A stretch of 64,000 bases of DNA from Geodermatophilus africanus (GCF_900107105.1 NZ_FNOT01000003.1:248001-312000), one strand, 5' to 3'; counted from the stretch's first letter, positions 44,023 to 54,770 are shown. Numbers and translations: made by a program. Notes: generated by a model from the letters alone, not told the origin.

Positions 44023-45000
44023 ATGCCCGACCGCTGTGAAGTCCTGCCAGGCGACTCCGTCGTCGCCCGACGCGGAGGCGGCCTGCTGTGGGTCGACGCC
44101 CCCGGCTCGCCGGCCCTGGTCGCTGCGCTGCACGCCTGCCTGGGGGTGGCCGGCCCCGGCGCGGAGCGCGTGCTCGGCGCGGTCGCCGGTCAGGTCGCTC
44201 CGCTCGGCGGTGGCGCGGTGTCCTTCGCACTGGTCCTCGTCGACACCGCGGGCGGCTCGGGCACCGGCGTCGCGCTGTGGTGCGGCAAGGGCCAGCCCGC
44301 CGTGGACGGCGTCCCGGTGTCGGGCTCCTCGGTCGACGGCTGCACCCTCGCCAGCGGCTTCCAGCTGGGGCAGACGCTCTACGTCGGTCCCGGCCAGCCG
44401 GTGCCGAGCATGCCGCCGGGCGTGGCCTACGACCTGGTCGAGGGCACCGTGCCCGGCTCGGGCGCGATGCTGCAGCTGGCCGCGGTGGCCCACCCCTCGT
44501 CGGCCGCCGCCCCGCAGGCCGCGTCGTCGTCTCCCGCCGGCTCCGACGCCGGCTTCGGCAGCGCGGGCTCCTCGGGCTTCGGCGCGACGGCCGCCCCGTC
44601 CCGGCAGCACGAGGACGAGGGCGAGGCGACCGCCTTCTGGAAGCCCGACGCAGCGCCGGCCCCGGTGCTGCGCTTCGACGACGGTCTGGTCGTGACCGTC
44701 GACGAGGACCTGGTGCTCGGCCGCCGTCCGGACAACCACGAGCTGGTCACCGCGGGCTCGGCGCGGCCGGTGCCGATCGCCGACACCCAGAACGTGCTGT
44801 CCTCCGCGCACGCCGCGATCCAGCGCAGCGGCCGCGAGGTGTCGCTGGTCGACCTCGGCTCGCTCAACGGCACCCACGTCGCCGGCCCCGAGGCCACCGA
44901 GTGGACGCAGCTGGAGCCCGGCGTCGCCCACCCGCTCTCCGACGGCGACCGCCTGCTGCTCGGCTGGACGGTCATCACCTTCGAGCAGCAGCCCGACTGA
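44023..45000 (+). CDS. FHA-domain protein
   Basis: A 325-residue protein. The N-terminal region (1-150) is Gly/Ala/Val-rich and unrecognised, apparently beta-rich (AGQVAPLGGGAVSFALVLVD); then comes a Ser/Ala linker. The C-terminal FHA domain (about 222-320) has the phosphothreonine-binding residues: LVLGRRPD, SSAHAAI and DLGSLNGTHV. FHA domains read Ser/Thr-kinase signalling. No kinase, phosphatase or secretion gene adjoins it, so the partner is unknown. It lies downstream of glgP with its own leaderless promoter. Confidence 0.88.
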   Translation: MPDRCEVLPGDSVVARRGGGLLWVDAPGSPALVAALHACLGVAGPGAERVLGAVAGQVAPLGGGAVSFALVLVDTAGGSGTGVALWCGKGQPAVDGVPVSGSSVDGCTLASGFQLGQTLYVGPGQPVPSMPPGVAYDLVEGTVPGSGAMLQLAAVAHPSSAAAPQAASSSPAGSDAGFGSAGSSGFGATAAPSRQHEDEGEATAFWKPDAAPAPVLRFDDGLVVTVDEDLVLGRRPDNHELVTAGSARPVPIADTQNVLSSAHAAIQRSGREVSLVDLGSLNGTHVAGPEATEWTQLEPGVAHPLSDGDRLLLGWTVITFEQQPD

Positions 45001-45004
45001 CGAA

Positions 45005-45079
45005 GGACCCCGTCCTCCCCACCCCTCGCAGGCTCGGGGCGGGACCCGGGACGGGGCCGGCGGGACCCTGCAGGGGGCC
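45005..45079 (+). repeat. 3' hairpin repeat, copy 12 (forward, plus extra right arm)
   Basis: Full copy 45005-45058 with arms GGACCCCGTCC (45005-45015) and GGACGGGGCC (45049-45058), TCGCAGGCTCG loop. An additional GGGACCCTGCAGGGGGCC right-arm type segment ends at 45079. It begins 4 nt after the FHA gene stop and just before a separate strong terminator. Confidence 0.85.
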
Positions 45080-45083
45080 GGCA

Positions 45084-45117
45084 CGAGAGCCCCGGTCCGT
45101 GCGGACCGGGGCTCTCG
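45084..45117. terminator. strong bidirectional hairpin terminator between FHA gene and glgX
   Basis: A perfect 16-bp stem, CGAGAGCCCCGGTCCG (45084-45099) and CGGACCGGGGCTCTCG (45102-45117), with only 2 unpaired bases. It lies in the convergent gap. It lacks a T tract, as usual for actinobacterial terminators. Confidence 0.8.
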
Positions 45118-45154
45118 AGGTCTCGGGTGGGTGCACTCCCGCGCTGTTCTGCCC

Positions 45155-45282
45155 GCCCTCGCGCCGTCGCAGCAGCGCGGGAGCGACAGGAACGGCGCGA
45201 GGGCCGGGCGGGCGCACCACTGCCGGCGTTCCTCGCGCGCTGCCGGCGCTGCCGCACCCGCACGACGCGAGGAACCCCGGCA
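45155..45282. repeat. two consecutive inverted repeats upstream of the glgX 3' end
   Basis: The first pair is GCCCTCGCGCCGT (45155-45167) and ACGGCGCGAGGGC (45192-45204), perfect over 13 bp. The second is TGCCGGCGTTCCTCGCG (45221-45237) and CGCGAGGAACCCCGGCA (45266-45282), with 2 mismatches. Together with the terminator at 45084 they fill the 307-nt gap between FHA and glgX. I see no gene in it. Confidence 0.6.
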
Positions 45283-45307
45283 GAGCAGGCGGCGCCGGAC
45301 CGCGGGG

Positions 45308-47437
<2,130 letters not shown>

Positions 47438-47514
47438 GTCGGCGATCCTGTCAGCCCCGCCCGGCTCCGGGCCGCAGCGGCGCGGGACCCGGTGCGGGTT
47501 GGTTGGATGGGGTG

Positions 47515-48306
47515 GTGTCGAGCGATCCGGTCGTCGAGATGCAGGGTGTGGACGTCGTGCGCGGGGAGACGCACCTGCTGCGGGGGGTCGACTGGACGGT
47601 CGAGGCCGACCAGCGCTGGGTGGTCCTCGGACCCAACGGGGCGGGCAAGACGACGCTGCTGCAACTGGCCGCGGCGCAGATGCACCCCACCCGCGGCGAG
47701 GTCGCGCTACTCGGGGAGACCCTCGGCGCGGTCGACGTCTTCGAGCTGCGGCCGCGGATCGGGCTGACCAGTGCCGCGCTGGCCCAGCGCATCGAGCCTG
47801 GCGAGCGCACCGGCGACGTCGTCCTCTCCGCCGGGTACGCGGTCCTCGGCCGCTGGCGGGAGCGCTACGACGTCCACGACCTCACCCGGGCGGCGATGCT
47901 GATGCAGCAGTGGGGCGTGACCCCGATGGCGCACCGCCCCTTCGGGACGCTCAGCGAGGGGGAGCGCAAGCGGGTGCAGATCGCCCGTGCGCTGATGCCC
48001 GACCCGGAGCTGCTGCTGCTCGACGAGCCGGGCGCGGGCCTGGACCTCGGCGGCCGGGAGGACCTCGTCAGCCGGCTGACCGACCTCGCCCGGTACCGCT
48101 TCGCCCCGGCGCAGGTGCTGGTCACCCATCACGTCGAGGAGATCCCGCCCGGCTACACCCACGCGCTGCTGCTGCGCGGGGGAGCGGTCGTGACGGCCGG
48201 GCCGCTGGAGGAGGTGGTCACCCAGGAGGCGCTGTCGGAGACCTTCGGGCTGGCGCTGCAGGTGCAGCGCGACGACGGGCGCTGGACCGCCCGCCGGGCT
48301 GCCTGA
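47515..48306 (+). CDS. ABC transporter ATP-binding protein without adjacent permease
   Basis: A 263-residue ABC ATPase: Walker A GPNGAGKTTLLQ (about 41-52), Q-loop region, a signature motif read as LSEGERKRV (variant of LSGGQ), Walker B LLLLDEPGAGLDLGG, and H-loop VLVTHHVEEIPPG. The sequence resembles molybdate/iron-type stand-alone ATPases that are encoded without a permease in actinobacteria. The start is uncertain: TTG 47503, GTG 47512 and GTG 47515 are in frame. The following gene is a membrane protein, but not a recognisable ABC permease. The stop forms TGATG with a downstream ATG. Confidence 0.85.
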   Translation: MSSDPVVEMQGVDVVRGETHLLRGVDWTVEADQRWVVLGPNGAGKTTLLQLAAAQMHPTRGEVALLGETLGAVDVFELRPRIGLTSAALAQRIEPGERTGDVVLSAGYAVLGRWRERYDVHDLTRAAMLMQQWGVTPMAHRPFGTLSEGERKRVQIARALMPDPELLLLDEPGAGLDLGGREDLVSRLTDLARYRFAPAQVLVTHHVEEIPPGYTHALLLRGGAVVTAGPLEEVVTQEALSETFGLALQVQRDDGRWTARRAA

Positions 48307-48317
48307 TGAAGGTCGAA

Positions 48318-48371
48318 GGACCCCCTGCCCCCCGCCACTCGCACGCTCGCGACGGGACCCTGCAGGGGGCC
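48318..48371 (+). repeat. 3' hairpin repeat, copy 13 (forward)
   Basis: Arms GGACCCCCTGC (48318-48328) and GCAGGGGGCC (48362-48371), TCGCACGCTCG loop. It lies 11 nt after the ABC ATPase stop, in the gap before the membrane-protein gene, whose longest possible reading frame would run through it. Confidence 0.8.
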
Positions 48372-48437
48372 ACCTCGCGAGCTCAGAGCGGGGCCGCGTC
48401 GGTCCGTCCGCGCCGCCGTCCCCCGCCCGCGGCGGTC

Positions 48438-50081
48438 GTGGCGGGGGTGGCCCTGGGGCTCGGGGTCGTCGTCCAGTTGCTGCCGCTGCTGCTGTTCCCC
48501 ACGGTGCTCAGCCAGGACGGCCCGGCGCACGTGGCCGGTGCCTGGGTGCTGCTGAACGTGGGGGACGACGACGGGACCGGCGCCGTGCTGGCCGAGCACT
48601 ACCGCATCGACCTGACGCCGGTGCCCAACATGCTGACCACGCTGCTGCTGGCCGGGTTGCTGCCGCTCGCCGGGCCGGACGGCGCGGAGCGGCTCCTGGT
48701 CGCCGGGCTGGTCCTCGGGCTGGTCGGCGCCACGGCCCGGGTGGTGCACGCCCTCGACCGCCGGGCCTGGTGGCTCGCCGCGGCGGCGCTGCCCCTCGCG
48801 GGCAGCAACCTGGTGGCCTACGGCTTCTACAACTTCGTGCTCGGGGTGATCGGGGCGCTGCTGGTCCTCGCGGTGGTGCTGCGCCGCCGGGACCGGTGGC
48901 CGGTCGCTGCGGCGGCGGGCCTGGCCGGGTTGCTGGTGCTGACCTGGAGCGCGCACCTGCTGCCGTGGGCGTTCGCGGCCGGCAGCACGCTGACGCTGGC
49001 GGGGGTCCGTGCCGCCGCGGCGGTCCGCGGCGGGCAGCCGGTGGCCGCGGCCGTCGGGCGGCACGCCCTACCGGTGCTGCTGGCCGTCCCGCCGTCCGCG
49101 GCGCTGACCGCCCGCTACCTGGCCACGGGGGAGGGCCCGCCGGCCGAGGGCGAGGTCGTGCCGTCGACCCAGCGGCTCCAGGAGCTCGTCACCGGGCTGC
49201 GGCCGTTCGTCACCGGCTGGGGCGACGAGCGGCTGCCGGCGCTGCTCACCGTGGTCGTGCTCGCCGTCCTCGCCGTCGCGGCGCTGCGGCGGGCCCGTCC
49301 GGAGGACCCCGGGCCAGGACCGGAACGGCTCGGGCTCGGGCTGCTGCTCGTCGGCGCCACGGCGGCCTACTGGCTGACGCCGGACCGGCTGGGCGCGGAC
49401 TTCGGCTTCCTCGCCGCCCGGCTGGCCTGGTTCCCGCCGCTGCTGGTGGTGCTGTGGGTGGCCACCCGCGCCCCGGGGCCGCGCGTCGGCGCCGCAGCGA
49501 CCATGGTCCTGGTCGCCGCCGCCTCGGCCGCCGCGGTCGCCCGGCTGCCCGCCCAGTCGGCCGCCGCCGACGAGGTGGCCGAGCTGCTGGCGCTGGCCGA
49601 CCGGATCCCGCCCGGCTCGACGATCGCGGTCCTGCAGTACGACCGGTCGGTGGTCTGGCCCGCGACGGGGTCCCCTGACCCGCTGCGCCACGAGTCGAGC
49701 CGGCTGGCGGTCCGCGCCGGAGGGGTCGACGTCGGCCACTACGAGGCGGTGCACGACTACTTCCAGGTGCGCTTCGCCGGGCCGTCGCACCTGCGCGAGC
49801 GGCTGGACACCGACCCGCTGCTGGGCGGGCTCGAGCGCGTCCCGCCGGCGGTCGACCTGGCCGCGGTGCGGGGCGACCTCGACGCCGTGGTGGTGCTGGG
49901 TCTGGACCGGGCGGACGCCGGGGTGCGGCGGCACGACCGCACCCGGGCCGTCACCGCAGAGCTGTCGGCCCACTACACAGAGGTGGCGACCTCGCCGACC
50001 GGCCTCGGGGTGCTGTGGCGCGCCGGCGCGGCGCCTGGTCACACTGCGGGCGGTGGCAGCGCGGCCGCCCCGACGGGCTGA
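48438..50081 (+). CDS. polytopic membrane protein, unrecognised family
   Basis: A protein of about 547 residues with roughly 10 hydrophobic segments in the first 360 residues, then a soluble C-terminal domain of about 170 residues (STIAVLQYDRSVVWPAT, GHYEAVHDYFQVRFAG, VVVLGLDRADAGVRRHD). The layout resembles GT-C-type glycosyltransferase or PMT-like membrane proteins, but I do not see a firm motif. The frame is open back to an ATG at 48306 that overlaps the upstream stop (TGATG), but that start would translate the hairpin repeat. The GTG at 48438 is my choice and is uncertain. Confidence 0.65.
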   Translation: MAGVALGLGVVVQLLPLLLFPTVLSQDGPAHVAGAWVLLNVGDDDGTGAVLAEHYRIDLTPVPNMLTTLLLAGLLPLAGPDGAERLLVAGLVLGLVGATARVVHALDRRAWWLAAAALPLAGSNLVAYGFYNFVLGVIGALLVLAVVLRRRDRWPVAAAAGLAGLLVLTWSAHLLPWAFAAGSTLTLAGVRAAAAVRGGQPVAAAVGRHALPVLLAVPPSAALTARYLATGEGPPAEGEVVPSTQRLQELVTGLRPFVTGWGDERLPALLTVVVLAVLAVAALRRARPEDPGPGPERLGLGLLLVGATAAYWLTPDRLGADFGFLAARLAWFPPLLVVLWVATRAPGPRVGAAATMVLVAAASAAAVARLPAQSAAADEVAELLALADRIPPGSTIAVLQYDRSVVWPATGSPDPLRHESSRLAVRAGGVDVGHYEAVHDYFQVRFAGPSHLRERLDTDPLLGGLERVPPAVDLAAVRGDLDAVVVLGLDRADAGVRRHDRTRAVTAELSAHYTEVATSPTGLGVLWRAGAAPGHTAGGGSAAAPTG

Positions 50082-50294
50082 CCCCGGGTTCCGCTCCAGG
50101 AGCACCGGGGTACTCCCGTCCCGTCGTCTCACACCGACCGGCGCGGTGTCCCCAGGACCGGGGACGCCGGGAGAGCTACGGAGGACGCGTGCGCAGGCCA
50201 GTGCCGGGGACCGGCTCCACCGTCGACGTCGGAGCGGGGCACCCGGGGTCCGCCGCGTCCGGAGCCCCCGGTCAGCCGTCCCGCCGCCGTACGC

Positions 50295-51923
50295 GTGCTG
50301 CCTAGGCTCGGCGGCACGCAGGCCGCTCCCACCGCCCCGGCTCCGGTCCGCCCGGCCCGGCGCCCGAGTCCGTGGACCCGCCTCGGCGAGCGCCCCGGCC
50401 GGCCGTGGCCGGTCGTCGTCCTGGCGGTCCTGCTCGCCGGCCTGGTCGCCGTCGGGGTGGTCGCCCGCTTCGTCGCGCCGCCGGAGCTCTGGCTCGACGA
50501 GGCGCAGAGCGTCGCGATCGCCCGCCTGCCGCTGCCGGAGCTCCTCGATGCCCTGGAGCAGGACGGCTCGCCGCCGCTGTACTACCTGCTCCTGCACGGC
50601 TGGACGGCGCTGTTCGGCACGAGCGCCACCGCCGTGCGCGCCCTGTCGGCGGTCATCAGCGTCCTGACGCTGCCGCTGGCGTGGCACCTCGCCCGCCGGC
50701 TGGCCGGCCGCCGCTCGGCAGCCGCGCTGATCGTGCTGCTGGCGACCTCGCCCTTCCTGATCCGCTACGCCAGCGAGGCGCGGATGTACGCGCTCATGGT
50801 GCTGCTGACCGTGCTCGGCGTCGGCGCGGGCGCCGCGGCTGTGCGCCGGCCCGGCGCCGGGCCGGTACTCGGCTTCGGCGCGGTCACCGGCGCCCTGCTG
50901 CTCACCCACGTCTGGGCCTTTCACGTCGTCGCGGTCACCGGGGTGCTCGCGCTCGCGGCGCTGCCCTTTCGCCGCGGTCCGGCGCTGCGCGTGCTCGCCG
51001 GGCTGGCTGTGGGCGGGCTGCTGTACAGCCCCTGGCTGCTGTCGTTCCTCGTCCAGCTCGCCCACACGGGGACGCCGTGGGCAGTACCGCCCGGCTACGC
51101 CGCGCTGCCCCTCGCGCTGGAGGCGTGGCAGGGCGGGGGCCAGGTGCGCGCCCACGTCCTCGGGACGACGCTGCTGCTGCTCGCCGCCGTCGGGCTGCTC
51201 GCCGCGGCCGCCACGCGGCGCGCCGGCGAGCGCACCGTGGTGCTGTCCCTGCAGCCGCGCCGCTCGCGCCTGGTGCTACTGGCCCTGTCGCTGGGCGTGC
51301 TGCTGGTGGCCGGCGAGGTCAGCCGGCTGACGGGCACCGCGGTCCACGACCGCTACACCAGCGTCGCGGTGTCCGCCTTCCTGGCGCTGGCCGCCCTGGG
51401 CGTGGCCGCCCTGCCGGGGACCGGCGTCCGCGCCGCCGTGCTGGTGGCCGTCGCCGGCCTGGGCCTGGCCACCGAGCTGCCCGAGGTGGCGGAGCCCCGC
51501 ACACAGGCGGGTGAGGTGGCCCGGGCCCTGGCCGACGCGGCCCCCGGCGACGTCGTCGTCTTCTGCCCCGACCAGCTCGGGCCGGCGGTGACCCGGCTGG
51601 TGCCTCCGGAGCGGGGCCTCGACCTCGTCGCCTTCCCCGACCTGGGCCCGGCCGACCGGGTCGATTGGACCGACTACGAGGCCCGCATGGAGAGCACGCC
51701 GTCGGCGGCCGTCGCGGCCGACGTGCTCCAGCGGGCCGGCGACGGGTCGGCCGTGTGGGTGGTCAGCGGGCCCGGCTACCGCGTGCCGTCGACGCAGCAG
51801 TGCGGCGACCTGGTCGGCGCCCTCGAGGCCGCCCGCGGGACCGCCGAGCTCGTCGTCGCGCCCGACCGCGTCATCCCGGAGGACAGCCGGCTGCACCGTC
51901 TGCCGCCGGTCGCCGTCCCCTGA
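50295..51923 (+). CDS. Membrane glycosyltransferase, GT39/ArnT-like (GT-C fold)
   Basis: A 542-residue protein with a Pro/Ala/Arg-rich cytosolic N-terminus, about 11 hydrophobic segments and a periplasmic C-terminal domain. The first outer loop carries ELWLDEAQS, the acidic metal/lipid-phosphate site of GT-C enzymes, followed by QDGSPPLYYLLLHGW and RYASEARMYAL, which are typical of GT39/PMT-2 family proteins using polyprenyl-phosphate sugars. Acceptor and sugar unknown. The GTG at 50295 is chosen; a TAGGCT box just inside the start raises doubt about its exact position. It may pair functionally with the preceding membrane gene (inference). Confidence 0.8.
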   Translation: MLPRLGGTQAAPTAPAPVRPARRPSPWTRLGERPGRPWPVVVLAVLLAGLVAVGVVARFVAPPELWLDEAQSVAIARLPLPELLDALEQDGSPPLYYLLLHGWTALFGTSATAVRALSAVISVLTLPLAWHLARRLAGRRSAAALIVLLATSPFLIRYASEARMYALMVLLTVLGVGAGAAAVRRPGAGPVLGFGAVTGALLLTHVWAFHVVAVTGVLALAALPFRRGPALRVLAGLAVGGLLYSPWLLSFLVQLAHTGTPWAVPPGYAALPLALEAWQGGGQVRAHVLGTTLLLLAAVGLLAAAATRRAGERTVVLSLQPRRSRLVLLALSLGVLLVAGEVSRLTGTAVHDRYTSVAVSAFLALAALGVAALPGTGVRAAVLVAVAGLGLATELPEVAEPRTQAGEVARALADAAPGDVVVFCPDQLGPAVTRLVPPERGLDLVAFPDLGPADRVDWTDYEARMESTPSAAVAADVLQRAGDGSAVWVVSGPGYRVPSTQQCGDLVGALEAARGTAELVVAPDRVIPEDSRLHRLPPVAVP

Positions 51924-51926
51924 AGG

Positions 51927-51996
51927 AGGACCACCCTTCCCCCCACACCTCGCAGGCTCGGCGCGGGTCGCGGGGTCGCGGGTCGCGGGACGGGGC
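51927..51996 (+). repeat. 3' hairpin repeat, copy 14 (degenerate, forward)
   Basis: It starts 3 nt after the glycosyltransferase stop with GGAGGACCACCCTTCC and a CTCGCAGGCTCGG loop. The right side is altered into three tandem GGTCGCGG units before GGGACGGGGC. It is a decayed or expanded copy. Confidence 0.6.
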
Positions 51997-52079
51997 TTGC
52001 GGTGCCCGGGCCGGCCACACCCGCGGTGGCCGGCTGGTTAGGGTGCCGACGACGACGTCGTCCACCGCCAGGAGGTCCC

Positions 52080-52865
52080 GTGGCAGAGCCGGAGTTCGTG
52101 ACGCTGCAGGTCGAGGACGGGGTGGGGACCATCCGCCTCGACCGGCCGAAGATGAACGCGATCGACGAGCAGCTGCACATGGAGGTGCGCGCTGCGGCAC
52201 TGGAGGCCGGCAACCGCGAGGACGTGCGGGCCGTCGTCGTCTACGGCGGGGAGCGCGTCTTCGCCGCCGGCGCCGACATCAAGGCGATGTCCCGGCTCGA
52301 CGGCCGCAGCATGGTGGCCTGGGGCCAGGAACTCACGAACTCCTTCACGGCGGTGCAGGAGATCCCCAAGCCGGTCATCGCGGCCATCACCGGCTACGCC
52401 CTCGGCGGCGGCTACGAGCTGGCCCTGTGCGCCGACTTCCGCGTCATGGGAGCGGGCGCGAAGGTCGGCCAGCCGGAGATCCTGCTCGGCGTCATCCCCG
52501 GTGCCGGCGGCACCCAGCGGCTGGCCCGCCTGGTGGGCCCGGCCAAGGCCAAGGACCTCGTCTTCACCGGCCGGCACGTCGGCGCCGAGGAGGCCCTGGA
52601 GATCGGGCTGGCCGACGCCGTCGTCCCCGACGCCGAGGTGTACGAGACCGCCGTCGCCATGGCCCGCAAGTTCGCGGCCGGCCCGCCGCTGGCGCTGGCC
52701 GCCGCCAAGAAGGCCATCGACGAGGGGCTGGACCGGCCGCTGCGCGAGGGCCTGACCCTGGAGAGCCGGCTGTTCGCCGAGCTGTTCGACACCGAGGACC
52801 AGGCGACCGGCATGCGCTCGTTCCTCGAGAACGGGCCGGGCAAGGCCACCTTCACCGGGCGCTGA
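52080..52865 (+). CDS. Enoyl-CoA hydratase (crotonase)
   Basis: A 261-residue crotonase with both catalytic acids: Glu113 (GGGYELALCAD) and Glu133 (QPEILLGVIPGAGGTQRL), and oxyanion-hole FAAGADIKAM at 61-70. It hydrates enoyl-CoA, plausibly crotonyl-CoA/3-hydroxybutyryl-CoA in the same route as the dehydrogenase at 15111 and Ccr. The GTG at 52080 follows an ideal AGGAGG; a TAGGGT box at 52038 could serve as -10. It lies directly before etfBA, separated by a long perfect palindrome and the etf operator-like site. Confidence 0.92.
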   Translation: MAEPEFVTLQVEDGVGTIRLDRPKMNAIDEQLHMEVRAAALEAGNREDVRAVVVYGGERVFAAGADIKAMSRLDGRSMVAWGQELTNSFTAVQEIPKPVIAAITGYALGGGYELALCADFRVMGAGAKVGQPEILLGVIPGAGGTQRLARLVGPAKAKDLVFTGRHVGAEEALEIGLADAVVPDAEVYETAVAMARKFAAGPPLALAAAKKAIDEGLDRPLREGLTLESRLFAELFDTEDQATGMRSFLENGPGKATFTGR

Positions 52866-52874
52866 GGGCGGCAC

Positions 52875-52902
52875 GGTCCGGGTGACCCAGGTCACCCGGA
52901 CC
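52875..52902. terminator. 28-bp perfect palindromic hairpin after enoyl-CoA hydratase
   Basis: Arms GGTCCGGGTGACC (52875-52887) and GGTCACCCGGACC (52890-52902) are exactly complementary, with 2 bases between. It is probably a terminator, but the near-continuous palindrome could also be a regulator site for etfBA. Confidence 0.6.
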
Positions 52903-52917
52903 CCCGGCGGGCGCCCC

Positions 52918-52933
52918 GTTACCCGGCGGTAAC
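52918..52933 (+). promoter_or_regulatory. candidate operator upstream of etfB (perfect GTTAC-N6-GTAAC)
   Basis: GTTACCCGGCGGTAAC contains the same GTTAC-N6-GTA spacing as the dyads before ecm and ccr, here fully symmetric (6-bp half-sites GTTACC/GGTAAC). It lies 62 nt before the etfB ATG. Confidence 0.5.
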
Positions 52934-52995
52934 CTCGACCATCGGAGCAGGCGGGCGATGGCCCGCGCCCCTAGCCGCGCGGAGGTTGGTTGACG

Positions 52996-53775
52996 ATGGA
53001 CATCGTCGTTCTGGTCAAGCAGGTGCCCGATTCCGGGAGCGAGCGCAACCTGGACCCGGCGGACAACACCGTCGCCCGGGGGAGCGCGGACAACGTCGTC
53101 AACGAGATCGACGAGTACGCCATCGAGGAGGCCCTCGTCCTCAAGGAGGCCCACGGCGGCGAGGTCACCGTGCTCACCGTCGGGCCGGACTCGGCCGCCG
53201 ACGCGATCCGCAAGGCCCTGTCCATGGGCGCGGACAGGGCCGTGCACGTGGTGGACGACGCCATGCACGGCGCCTGCGCCCCGCAGACGAGCGCGGTCCT
53301 GGCCGCGGCGTTGCAGCAGATGTCCTTCGACATCGTGCTGTGCGGGGCGGAGTCCACCGACGGCCAGCTGTCGGTGATGCCGGCGCTGCTGGCCGAGCGG
53401 CTGGGCATCCCGCAGCTGTCGGGCGCGCGCAAGCTCACCGTCGAGGGCGGCGTGGCCCGGGTGGAGCGGCAGACCGACGGCGGCTACTGGGCGCTGGAGG
53501 CGCCGCTGCCGGCGATCGTGTCGACCTGGGACACCATCAACGAGCCGCGCTATCCCTCCTTCAAGGGGATCATGGCCGCCAAGAAGAAGCCGGTGGAGAA
53601 GAAATCGCTGGCCGACCTCGGCGTCGACCCGTCCACCGTGGGCCTGGCGACGGCGACCAGCCAGGTGCTCGACTTCGCCGGCCGCCCGCCCAAGGGCGCC
53701 GGTGTCAAGGTCAACGACGAGGGCGACGGTGCGGCGAAGCTGGTCGACTTCCTGGCCGTCCAGAAGATCGTCTGA
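52996..53775 (+). CDS. etfB: Electron transfer flavoprotein subunit beta
   Basis: A 259-residue protein starting MDIVVLVKQVPDSGSERNLD with the ETF-beta signature region (VNEIDEYAIEEAL) and the recognition-loop-like VERQTDGGYWALEAPLPAIV. It binds AMP and, with EtfA, carries electrons from acyl-CoA dehydrogenases to the membrane quinone pool. The ATG at 52996 is 10 nt after GGAGG; an in-frame TTG two codons earlier is less likely. It is followed 31 nt later by etfA. In an ethylmalonyl-CoA pathway it would accept electrons from methylsuccinyl-CoA dehydrogenase, which is not in this window. Confidence 0.96.
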   Translation: MDIVVLVKQVPDSGSERNLDPADNTVARGSADNVVNEIDEYAIEEALVLKEAHGGEVTVLTVGPDSAADAIRKALSMGADRAVHVVDDAMHGACAPQTSAVLAAALQQMSFDIVLCGAESTDGQLSVMPALLAERLGIPQLSGARKLTVEGGVARVERQTDGGYWALEAPLPAIVSTWDTINEPRYPSFKGIMAAKKKPVEKKSLADLGVDPSTVGLATATSQVLDFAGRPPKGAGVKVNDEGDGAAKLVDFLAVQKIV

Positions 53776-53806
53776 CCCGGATCGAAGCGCAGGAGGAGAC
53801 ACAGTC

Positions 53807-54769
53807 ATGGCAGAGGTGCTGGTCCTCGTCGAGCTCAACCCCGCCGGTGAGGGCGTCCGCAAGACCACGCTGGAGGCGCTGACCGCCGCCCGCGCGCTCG
53901 GCGAGCCCGCCGCGGTCGTCGTCGGCGCCCCCGGCTCGGCCGCGGCCGCCAAGGCGCAGCTGGCCGAGTACGGCGCGCAGAAGGTCTACGTCGCCGAGTC
54001 CGAGGAGGTCGACCAGTTCCTGGTCGCCCCCAAGGCCGAGGTGCTCGCCCAGCTGGTGGCAGAGAAGTCCCCCGCCGCGGTGGTCATCCCCTCCTCTCCG
54101 GAGGGCAAGGAGATCGCCGGCCGGCTGGCCATCAAGACCGGCAGCGGCTTCCTCACCGACGTCACCGAGATCGCCGGTGACGGCACCGCCACCCAGGTCG
54201 CGTTCGCCGGGGCGACGATCGTGCACTCCAAGGTCACCGTCGGCACCCCGATCTACACGGTGCGCGGCAACTCGGTCACCCCCGAGCCGGCCCCCGGCGC
54301 GGCCGAGGAGGAGCAGGTGGCGGTGCAGCTGTCCGACGCCGCCCGGGCCACCCGCGTGCTCGACCGGGTCGTGGAGCAGAAGTCCTCCCGCCCGGAGCTC
54401 ACCGAGGCCTCGATCGTCGTCTCCGGCGGTCGCGGCGTGGCCTCGGCGGAGAACTTCTCCATCATCGAGGCGCTCGCCGACTCCCTCGGGGCGGCGGTCG
54501 GCGCCTCGCGGGCCGCGGTCGACTCCGGCTACTACCCGCACACCTTCCAGGTGGGGCAGACCGGCAAGACCGTCAGCCCGCAGCTGTACATCGCCGTCGG
54601 CATCTCCGGTGCCATCCAGCACCGGGCCGGCATGCAGACCAGCAAGACCATCGTCGCGGTCAACAAGGACCCCGAGGCCCCGATCTTCGAGCTGGCCGAC
54701 TTCGGCGTCGTCGGCGACCTCAACACCGTCGTCCCGCAGGCGACCGAGGCCATCACCGCCCGCAAATAA
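53807..54769 (+). CDS. etfA: Electron transfer flavoprotein subunit alpha
   Basis: A 320-residue protein. The N-terminal alpha/beta domain ([16 protein letters not shown]) is followed by the C-terminal FAD domain with [20 protein letters not shown], the signature [25 protein letters not shown], and [15 protein letters not shown]. It forms a heterodimer with EtfB. ATG preceded by AGGAGGAG. A hairpin repeat begins 1 nt after the TAA stop, followed by a second terminator hairpin. Confidence 0.97.
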   Translation: MAEVLVLVELNPAGEGVRKTTLEALTAARALGEPAAVVVGAPGSAAAAKAQLAEYGAQKVYVAESEEVDQFLVAPKAEVLAQLVAEKSPAAVVIPSSPEGKEIAGRLAIKTGSGFLTDVTEIAGDGTATQVAFAGATIVHSKVTVGTPIYTVRGNSVTPEPAPGAAEEEQVAVQLSDAARATRVLDRVVEQKSSRPELTEASIVVSGGRGVASAENFSIIEALADSLGAAVGASRAAVDSGYYPHTFQVGQTGKTVSPQLYIAVGISGAIQHRAGMQTSKTIVAVNKDPEAPIFELADFGVVGDLNTVVPQATEAITARK

Positions 54770-54770
54770 A

